The notes under the pieces: model-generated
Seen by the model: the letters and a program-made list of their open reading frames with translations, nothing else
The model's database searches: none
Told to the model about the DNA's origin: nothing
Part shown: in pieces, positions 42,200-47,557 of the stretch
Layout: each line of letters starts with the position of its first letter
Numbering within the stretch: position 1 is the stretch's first letter
NCBI GenBank assembly: GCA_003649205.1
Contig: QMRC01000009.1
Location: forward strand, 24,001 to 71,557
Source: Thermoprotei archaeon
GTDB taxonomy: Archaea > Thermoproteota > Thermoprotei > Thermoproteales > B15-G16
Direction: 5' to 3'
Length of the DNA stretch: 47,557 nt
Program-made: the position numbers and the translations under genes

Positions 42200-43516
42200 T
42201 CACGTTCTCTTCAGTAAGTCCTCAAATGCTCTAATGTACTTCCTCTCGAGTTCCTCTCTAATAACGTGTGTATACCTCTGGGTTGTTGAGACAGAGCTAT
42301 GTCCAAGAAGTTCCTGTACCTCTCTCAGGGATAGCCCCTGTGATAGGAGGTATGTAGCGAAGCTGTTGTGAACTACGACCTTATCCGCAATGAGTATGTG
42401 ATGAGGATCAACAACTAGGTCAATTACTCTGTGCTCACCCATGTACTGAATATGCCTTAACCTAACATAACTCACACCATCACCATTCAATACGAGTAAC
42501 TTCGAATCACATCCTAGAGCAAGTACAGGTATCATCACCACGCTCCCTGTACTGGGTAGCAGAGCAGGTACTTGGTGTCTCGATGAACAAAGTAACTCTA
42601 CGTTGCCACACTCAATAGCATAAAGTGAATCCCTATGTACCTCAATGTAGCTAACAACTTCAGTACTAAACCTCGTACTCCCTATCCTGACTTCAGATAG
42701 CTTAACTCCAGTCACTAGCTCTCCAACCTCTAGCTCTCTAACCTCGTAGGTACCATAGGGGGTACTGATGAGTGTGTATTCAGGTAGACAGTGTCTAAGT
42801 GTGTGAGGTGTTACCTCAGGTACTATACCTGCTCGAATAGCTGCCTCCTTGACCACTCTCTCGACAGTATCGACACTAATCGGTCTATTCCTTGCTCTTG
42901 GTGATGGGAAGAGGTAATCATCCCTCTTCAAATTATTCAACTCAATCCAGAGCTTAAGTGCTTGACCTAGTTCAGGAGGAGCATAGACAATCCTCTCCTT
43001 ACTACCCTTACCCCTAACCCTAAAGCGAACAACATCGTCGGAGATATCTACATCAGCTACCTTGAGATTAACTAACTCACTAACTCTCATACCGGTAAAG
43101 AACAGGATAGCTATGATCAACCTATTACGTAGAGAACCAGCCTTAGCAATTAACTGACGAACTTCCTCAGGCTTGAGAAACCTCGGTACAGTACTTGGCT
43201 TCCTACCGTACTCAATCTTCAGATCACGAAACTTCATGAACTTAAGGAGAAAGTTCTTGAGAGCACAGTACGCCTCGTAGAGAGATGATGTACCCCACCT
43301 AAGTCTCCTCCTAGCATAACCCAGGAACTCGTACACTTCATCCTCAGTAACCTCCTCTAAGTCAACACGAGCAACATCTCTAAGGTACTGAAGGAACTTA
43401 CCGACAATACAGAGGTAAGTCCTAATAGTTGATTCGCTGTAACCACGACCAAGTAACCAATCTCGGTACGACTCAAGAACCTCCTCAACACCTAACCTAC
43501 GTCCTCTAGACCTCAC
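42200..43516 (-). CDS. xerA: XerA-type tyrosine recombinase interrupted by a mini-intein
   Basis: Without the intein this is a ~296-residue XerA/XerC/D recombinase: an N-terminal SAM-like core-binding domain (YRDWLLGRGYSESTIRTYL), then the catalytic domain with Arg in TGMRVSEL, Lys in RVRGKGSKER, His-x-x-Arg in HTLRH, His in LLGHSS and the nucleophile Tyr in TTQRYTHV. The intein sits directly after HTLRH and before SFATYLL, splitting the canonical HTLRHSFATYLL helix. I prefer GTG 43516; the frame extends to GTG 43564 but adds a hydrophobic, unlikely N-terminus. Archaeal XerA resolves chromosome dimers at dif, so the host protein is expected to be essential to faithful segregation, and splicing is needed for activity. 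Confidence 0.93.
   Translation of the reverse strand: MRSRGRRLGVEEVLESYRDWLLGRGYSESTIRTYLCIVGKFLQYLRDVARVDLEEVTEDEVYEFLGYARRRLRWGTSSLYEAYCALKNFLLKFMKFRDLKIEYGRKPSTVPRFLKPEEVRQLIAKAGSLRNRLIIAILFFTGMRVSELVNLKVADVDISDDVVRFRVRGKGSKERIVYAPPELGQALKLWIELNNLKRDDYLFPSPRARNRPISVDTVERVVKEAAIRAGIVPEVTPHTLRHCLPEYTLISTPYGTYEVRELEVGELVTGVKLSEVRIGSTRFSTEVVSYIEVHRDSLYAIECGNVELLCSSRHQVPALLPSTGSVVMIPVLALGCDSKLLVLNGDGVSYVRLRHIQYMGEHRVIDLVVDPHHILIADKVVVHNSFATYLLSQGLSLREVQELLGHSSVSTTQRYTHVIREELERKYIRAFEDLLKRT
42365..42790 (-). other. Mini-intein in XerA (142 residues, no homing endonuclease)
   Basis: The insert begins Cys1 in HC|LPEYTLISTPYGTYEV (block A), has ECGNVELLCSSRHQVPA (block B, with the TxxH Thr replaced by Ser at residue 69 and His72 kept), and ends RVIDLVVDPHHILIADKVVVHN (blocks F and G) with His141-Asn142 followed by +1 Ser. 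All residues for N-S acyl shift, transesterification to Ser, Asn cyclisation and ligation are present. At 142 residues it is just the Hint splicing domain; no LAGLIDADG or HNH endonuclease region is included. It has no in-frame stop and is therefore expected to splice. Confidence 0.93.
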
Positions 43517-43629
43517 AAAAACTAAATCACAACAAAGAGACAAAATAATTCCCCACAAGCACACACCAGTATTATCGCCCTAAGTTAAGAGATAGAGCTA
43601 TCACCTACTAGAGAGCTACCGAAAAACGT

Positions 43630-43734
43630 ATGTTGTTCATACTAAAACCACTAGACAACATAGTCATAGTCGTAGCTATAGCTCTACTAGTTCTGCCAAC
43701 AACAATCTACCTACTAGCTAGTGTACGCAGGTAA
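43630..43734 (+). CDS. Possible 34-residue single-helix membrane peptide
   Basis: ATG 43630 to TAA 43734 encodes MLFILKPLDN followed by IVIVVAIALLVLPTTIYLLASVRR, a helix long enough to cross the membrane with a basic end. It lies alone in the ~235-base gap between divergent xerA and the SWIM gene. There is no strong ribosome-binding site. It may be real or a chance frame. Confidence 0.35.
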   Translation: MLFILKPLDNIVIVVAIALLVLPTTIYLLASVRR

Positions 43735-43799
43735 TGGAGTACCTCCCTATTCATGAGGTACATTTAACTACTGCACTGTTACGTAGTTAAGTGATCTAG

Positions 43800-44177
43800 A
43801 TGTCGGTGCTCGATGAGGAGACAAAGCACTTCCTCTTTGAGCTAGCTGATAGACTTGGTTGGAGGAAGAGTAGAGTACTTGAGGCTTATGAATTAGCTAA
43901 GAAGGCTGAAATCCTAGAGATCAAGGAGGAGGATAACGAGGTAATTGGTATCCGCATTAAGCTAGAGTCCCAGAGTAGGAAAGGTGAGTTCTACTACGTG
44001 CTGGTTGGAAAGTATGGAGCTAAGTGCAACTGTGAATTCTCAACAATCAAGAAGGGTATCTGTAAGCACATTGCAGCAGCTATCATAGTCTGGTATGCAG
44101 TCTCAATGATCAAGTACGGTAAGAAGATTAATCTAGATGAACTGAGTTGGTTAAAGGAGAGCGAAGAAGGCATGTGA
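43800..44177 (+). CDS. SWIM zinc-finger protein
   Basis: The 125-residue protein has CNCEFSTIKKGICKH (residues 76-90), the CxCxnCxH SWIM zinc finger used for DNA or protein binding. The N-terminal helix (HFLFELADRLGWRKSRVLEAYELAKKAEI) could be a dimerisation domain. Similar small archaeal SWIM proteins partner with recombination factors, but no such gene is next to it here except divergent xerA. The TGA stop is inside box C of the following sRNA. Confidence 0.8.
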   Translation: MSVLDEETKHFLFELADRLGWRKSRVLEAYELAKKAEILEIKEEDNEVIGIRIKLESQSRKGEFYYVLVGKYGAKCNCEFSTIKKGICKHIAAAIIVWYAVSMIKYGKKINLDELSWLKESEEGM

Positions 44178-44226
44178 TGAGTGCCTCTTCGTGCTGAGTA
44201 GTGAAGAAGAGCCATCCAGCTGACCT
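44171..44226 (+). ncRNA. Box C/D sRNA overlapping the SWIM gene stop
   Basis: C GTGATGA (44174-44180), 13-nt guide GTGCCTCTTCGTG, D' CTGA (44194-44197), C' GTGAAGA (44201-44207), 12-nt guide AGAGCCATCCAG, D CTGA (44220-44223). From memory, the second guide complements UGGAUGGCUC in the 5.8S-like 5' region of archaeal 23S rRNA. Box C contains the stop codon of the SWIM gene. Confidence 0.86.
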
Positions 44227-45013
44227 ACATCTCAATAACTACAGCCTTCTGAGGACATACCTCACTACAGAGAAGGCATGAGATGCAGTGTGGTGAAGTA
44301 CCTACATCCTCAACAGCTCCAATACTCATGGGACACATCCCCAAACACCTCAAACACTTAGTACACCTCCCATAATCCACCTTAAGCCTCAGGAAGAGCC
44401 TGACGGAATTACATAGACCAAGTACAGAAAATGGGCAAAGTAACCTACACCAAAATCTACCACCGAGCAAAGCTAAAATCGCAAATGTCACGAACACAAC
44501 TAAGTGAATGAGAAAACTCAACCCAATACCTAGCTCACCGAGGATAACTCTCCAAGGTATTCCAGCTAGTAGGAAACCAGATATACAGATGTAGCAGAAC
44601 ACCAAGGTACCTAGTATAGGAGGTAGAACAACAGTGAGTACGATACTCACTACAGGAGCTACCCAGTAAGGTATCGATGAGAGAACCCTACGTACTCTCT
44701 CTGACGAGATACCTAATCTACGACCTAACCAGTGAAGAGCATCTTGAAGAGCACCTATAGGGCACATTAAACCGCAGTAAGCCCTACCAAGGAGGGTACC
44801 GTATAGTAGGAGAGCACCAACAGGAAGTAGGGGTACCCTACCCATTGTGAGAGCATACTGAATAGCGCCTATAGGACAAATACCTAGAGCTAGTGGACAG
44901 CTATGACAGTAGAGGAATGGAGCTGGTACCACGTACCTAGCTACTGAACCTACTGCGCACCAGGTCAAGAAGCTAATTAACCTAGTCAAGTACCTAAGAC
45001 CACGAATCCTCAC
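44225..45013 (-). CDS. NapH/CcoG-like polyferredoxin membrane protein
   Basis: About 262 residues from GTG 45013, which has GAGGT seven bases upstream; the frame also opens at ATG 45037, inside the upstream peptide gene. Hydrophobic helices are interleaved with Cys motifs (HSCPLALGICPIGA, YCGLMCPIGALQD, WCRLLCPFSVLG) and two C-terminal [4Fe-4S] sets, CTKCLRCLGMCPM and CISCLLCSEVCPQK. The pattern is that of NapH/RdxA quinol-to-cluster electron carriers. It is last in an operon with a thioredoxin and a 45-residue membrane peptide. The stop lies next to box D of the converging sRNA. Confidence 0.82.
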   Translation of the reverse strand: MRIRGLRYLTRLISFLTWCAVGSVARYVVPAPFLYCHSCPLALGICPIGAIQYALTMGRVPLLPVGALLLYGTLLGRAYCGLMCPIGALQDALHWLGRRLGISSERVRRVLSSIPYWVAPVVSIVLTVVLPPILGTLVFCYICISGFLLAGIPWRVILGELGIGLSFLIHLVVFVTFAILALLGGRFWCRLLCPFSVLGLCNSVRLFLRLKVDYGRCTKCLRCLGMCPMSIGAVEDVGTSPHCISCLLCSEVCPQKAVVIEM

Positions 45014-45023
45014 ATTATTTACC

Positions 45024-45161
45024 TCATAGACCAGCACATGCAGAGCATATGAACTTGAGTAGAGGTATGTAGACCACGTACTCTCTAAGTAGTACGCTGA
45101 GTATCAGGAGTAGAGCAGCTACAGCGAGGAGGATATACCTAATGAGCGATCTAGGTACCAT
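45024..45161 (-). CDS. 45-residue single-helix membrane peptide ending in CSAC
   Basis: ATG 45161 overlaps the end of the thioredoxin gene and the TGA at 45024 overlaps the start region of the polyferredoxin gene, so all three are coupled. Sequence: a basic start (VPRSLIRY), a 20-residue hydrophobic helix (ILLAVAALLLILSVLL), then REYVVYIPLLKFICSACAGL with a Cys-x-x-Cys at the tail. A ribosome-binding site GAGAGG is well spaced. The CxxC could accept a disulphide from the thioredoxin or hold a metal. No family recognised. It is too short for most gene-finding cut-offs. Confidence 0.65.
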   Translation of the reverse strand: MVPRSLIRYILLAVAALLLILSVLLREYVVYIPLLKFICSACAGL

Positions 45162-45681
45162 ACACAATCCTCTCAAGGTCTTCAAGCTCATGGAGACCAA
45201 CTAAGATTCTTTTAACTCTACAATCCTCATCAATAACAACAAGAGTCGGAATGAACCTAACACCAAAGTACTTACTCAACCTATAACCCTCATCAATAGC
45301 GAATAACCAGGTATATCCATAACGCTCAATGAACCTCCTAACCTTCTCAACACCAAGCTCAACACTAATCGAGATAACGACGATGTCAGGGTGCTCCCTA
45401 GTGAATACCCTAAACACCTCAAGCTGTCTAAGACAAGGCTTACACCAAGTAGCCCAGAAATCGAGGATAACCTTCCTACCCCTAAACTCACTCAACTTAA
45501 TCACAGTACCATTGATCAGTTTAATCTCTAGATCACCAACATAGGTAGATGCAGCCTCTCTCGAACTGCTACCCTCACCCCTACTCCCTACCAGACTTAG
45601 GTAAGCAACTGCAATAGCTACAGACACGATAGCGGATATCAGTAGAGCAGCAATTACGCTATACCTCCTACGACGAACCAC
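45151..45681 (-). CDS. TlpA/ResA-like membrane-anchored thioredoxin
   Basis: The 176-residue protein has an N-terminal helix (VIAALLISAIVSVAIAVAYLSL) after RRRR, a linker, and a thioredoxin domain: FRGRKVILDFWATWCKPCLRQLEVF with active-site Cys80 and Cys83, then IPTLVVID with the cis-Pro. It faces the outside and probably reduces disulphides or helps haem/cluster maturation. First gene of the thioredoxin/peptide/polyferredoxin operon. Confidence 0.88.
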   Translation of the reverse strand: MVRRRRYSVIAALLISAIVSVAIAVAYLSLVGSRGEGSSSREAASTYVGDLEIKLINGTVIKLSEFRGRKVILDFWATWCKPCLRQLEVFRVFTREHPDIVVISISVELGVEKVRRFIERYGYTWLFAIDEGYRLSKYFGVRFIPTLVVIDEDCRVKRILVGLHELEDLERIVYGT

Positions 45682-45784
45682 AGCAACCCCTCAAGCATCC
45701 TTCAGGTAAAGCACTACTTAAGGGTTAACTCCATTAGGTGGCTCGTAGGGAAAGTATTTTTGACCCTTAACGAACCCACGGCTT

Positions 45785-45836
45785 AGGTGATGAGCACACC
45801 CTTGCTGAGCGGTGATTGATAGACGGTCTACTGAGG
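45785..45836 (+). ncRNA. Box C/D sRNA
   Basis: C GTGATGA (45787-45793), 11-nt guide GCACACCCTTG, D' CTGA (45805-45808), C' GTGATTGA (45812-45819, one base longer than consensus), guide TAGACGGTCTA, D CTGA (45831-45834). Order and spacing fit; box C' is slightly off. Target not assigned. A second C-like GCGATGA follows at once but lacks a matching D. Confidence 0.6.
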
Positions 45837-46070
45837 CGATGAAGAGCCCGAAGTTAGCCGACAGGTGAGGAAGCCTCGTTAAGCGGAGCCTCCTCTACCT
45901 CATTGAACGAGGTTAATTTACCAGCTAGTGAAACATCTTCACGTATGATGGTTACTGGTTTTAGGTTCTACAGGACATTTGTCAAGCAATTACCGAGATC
46001 AGTAGCGTTGAATACACCATAAGTTAGTAAGTGAAGAAAGAGGAGGAAGAGAGGTTAGGGGTGGGGGTTT
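45837..46070. other. Gene-free region before the LAGLIDADG gene
   Basis: No convincing frame. The inverted repeat CCTCGTT/AACGAGG (about 45872 and 45905, 7-bp arms) spans a T/C-rich loop. A GCGATGA...GTGAGGA pair near 45836-45877 resembles boxes C and C' but has no CTGA boxes. Confidence 0.3.
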
Positions 46071-47225
46071 TTATAGATTCAACTTAATTCCTAAGTCTTT
46101 AATTGCTTCTTTTATGCTTTCAGGCACTGGTATACTGAGATCATTGTATATCTTAAGCATATTGAATATGTTCTCTGAATTAGCCCGGGATAAATAAATC
46201 CTAATTCTAAAGTAATAGCATTCATTATATTTAAATTTACAAACTGAGTATCTAACACTGTATCTCTCTAACAATTTAACCACTTCTTCGAAGAGCTTTT
46301 GTTTATTCTCTGATATATACGGTGTTTCGAGATACCTATCAAGATACTTACCCCTTTTATATCTTCTGTACTTGATATGAGTTAATACCTCTACAACATC
46401 CGTTATAATAATCCTGGGCTTCGCTGACAATATCTTCATTAACTTTCGCTTTTTAGCTGGATTTAATGTGTATTTCGATACCTTACTTACCAGTTCTTTG
46501 TTATCGTAATATGGTATCGCTATGTAGGTATAGCTTGATCCTCTTATGTTCATATGATAGAGCTTGTATGCTACGTTATATAGCTCAAGTACTTTACGTA
46601 GGATAAGTCCTTCTGCTGAATTAGCATCAATGTATATGAACATTACCTTGTAGAAACTAGGTAGATAACCATCAAAATCCAGTACACCAGCAAGAAACTG
46701 TATAGCTTCATCGAATGTGCTAAATATGTCCATGAATTTCTTAGTAGCACGTTTCCGTCTTCTCGGTGATACAATATCTAGATACAACTCTCTAAGTTCT
46801 CGATAGACTATTACCTCATTACTATCATCACAAAAACTTAATGGACACGCAATGTCAATGCTGAAAAGCACTCTTTTTTCAATCCTGCTTAAACCTATGG
46901 ATCTAATTTTAAGCTCTGGATAGGTTTGAAGTAGTGCAGTTATTTTATTAGTATCACCGAGACCATACAATACACGACTCCTTGTACTATTTTGTTTATC
47001 ACCATCAGCTATGAATACACCTAATCGATAGTGAAATGGTGCTTTACGATCAGTTACAATAGTCAAGTCCACTCTATCGTATATGTACCTTTCATTACTC
47101 TTCGACCTACTCAAAATCTTCTTCTCAAGTACTTCTCTTAACCATTGAGCAAAAAATAAATACTGACTTTCCGAACCAGGTCTCAAACAGAGAACACTAC
47201 CCCTCATCCCGTCCCACCCCTTCAC
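46071..47225 (-). CDS. Free-standing LAGLIDADG-type protein
   Basis: The 384-residue protein has two degenerate LAGLIDADG motifs: RLGVFIADGD (67-76) and FLAGVLDFDG (177-186). Each is followed by long strand-rich stretches as in the two-domain homing endonucleases. The acidic Asp at each motif end is kept. Codons are much richer in A and T (many ATA, AAA, TAT) than in the surrounding genes, a sign of recent transfer. No intron or intein surrounds it. Start is GTG 47225, or ATG 47207 after a G-rich stretch. Function: DNA endonuclease likely, site unknown. Confidence 0.72.
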   Translation of the reverse strand: MKGWDGMRGSVLCLRPGSESQYLFFAQWLREVLEKKILSRSKSNERYIYDRVDLTIVTDRKAPFHYRLGVFIADGDKQNSTRSRVLYGLGDTNKITALLQTYPELKIRSIGLSRIEKRVLFSIDIACPLSFCDDSNEVIVYRELRELYLDIVSPRRRKRATKKFMDIFSTFDEAIQFLAGVLDFDGYLPSFYKVMFIYIDANSAEGLILRKVLELYNVAYKLYHMNIRGSSYTYIAIPYYDNKELVSKVSKYTLNPAKKRKLMKILSAKPRIIITDVVEVLTHIKYRRYKRGKYLDRYLETPYISENKQKLFEEVVKLLERYSVRYSVCKFKYNECYYFRIRIYLSRANSENIFNMLKIYNDLSIPVPESIKEAIKDLGIKLNL

Positions 47226-47384
47226 CTTCCTTCATCTTGAAATAATGTGGGGTCAAGAATTCAGGAATGGTGGGGTGGGACGGGACTCATTGGGGTCACT
47301 GTACTGCTGATAACTGCCTTCTTCGCTATAACGTTACGTATCGCTGATATTTCGTGTAGGTACTGTACTCACTAACCCCTCATT

Positions 47385-47529
47385 GCTCCTTCATTGCATT
47401 ACGCTCAGGAGCTTAGGGTCACTACCCCCACCCCTCTCTTCTCCTACTCTCAGAGGATCATCCTCCTCACAGCATTACGCTCAGAGTCCCCCCTGAGAGT
47501 AGAACCCCCTCATCGCCTTACGCTCAGGG
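47385..47529 (-). repeat. Three related hairpins with conserved core and changing stems
   Basis: On the minus strand each copy has TGAGCGTAANGC then NRTGA flanked by complementary bases. Copies lie at 47385-47412 (stem GCTCC/GGAGC), 47463-47486 (CTC/GAG) and 47506-47529 (CCC/GGG). The inner GC/GC pairs enclose a GUAA-like loop and the two UGA strands could form G.A pairs. An additional exact inverted repeat (CTACTCTCAG 47444-47453, CTGAGAGTAG 47493-47502) encloses the second copy, and a CGTGAGG/CCTCACG hairpin ends the window (47539-47557). The repeats are upstream of the LAGLIDADG gene. Confidence 0.55.
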
Positions 47530-47557
47530 AAATCACCCCGTGAGGATAACCCTCACG

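Noticed and set aside
42365..42790. Intein as a divergent insertion domain of the recombinase
   Set aside because: Cys1, the block B His, the terminal HN and the +1 Ser, together with exact restoration of HTLRHSFATYLL, make an intein far more likely.
45836..45880. Second box C/D sRNA following the one at 45785
   Set aside because: C-like GCGATGA and C'-like GTGAGGA are present but no CTGA boxes follow at the needed distance.
47385..47529. CRISPR array
   Set aside because: Conserved core is short, spacing is irregular (76 and 43 bases) and the flanks covary, which does not fit CRISPR repeats.

Overview
The window comes from a hyperthermophilic archaeon of the Thermoproteota (crenarchaeal) type. 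The evidence is a single-chain reverse gyrase, a TATA-binding protein, ribosomal protein eS25, an aIF1/SUI1 factor, the Holliday junction resolvase Hjc, a four-subunit 2-oxoacid:ferredoxin oxidoreductase, archaeal box C/D guide RNAs and promoters with archaeal TATA boxes. GTG and TTG starts are common and genes often overlap by a few bases. I cannot fix the order or genus from the sequence alone.

Region 1-4170 is accessory DNA. It holds the end of an AT-rich glycosyltransferase gene, a small Cys/His protein, about 1.2 kb without a convincing gene but with short repeats and a palindrome, a C-terminal remnant of an SSV-type integrase, and a frameshifted short TnpB-like gene. From 4173 to about 26275 lies mostly core genome: porGDAB, a small heat-shock protein, a PhoU-type regulator, nuclease and methyltransferase genes, eS25/aIF1/TBP, reverse gyrase, a TIM-barrel/ferredoxin protein with hjc, a tRNA-Arg(CCG), a roadblock protein with a large helical toroid-like protein, and tldD/tldE.

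The region 26693-32082 carries a KaiC/Hsp20/membrane/Mth938 operon, an ACT-V4R sensor protein, a decayed TtuA-like paralogue and TatD. The most system-like block is 32176-35316. It has a NifX-type protein, two successive MinD ATPases with inserted 2x[4Fe-4S] domains, and three short proteins very rich in Trp, Tyr and Pro, the last with a coiled coil. A near-identical palindromic operator stands at the start of the NifX-type gene and again before the first aromatic gene, which suggests one regulon.

The right part (35410-47557) has valS, an SPFH protein, an Lrp regulator, a XerA-type recombinase interrupted by a 142-residue mini-intein at its HxxRH active-site motif, a SWIM protein, and a thioredoxin/45-residue membrane peptide/NapH-like ferredoxin operon. 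At the end are an AT-rich free-standing LAGLIDADG protein and a set of three related hairpins. Five box C/D sRNAs (32085, 40003, 42105, 44171, 45785) sit tightly against protein genes in the right-hand third; a sixth candidate near 26454 is weak.
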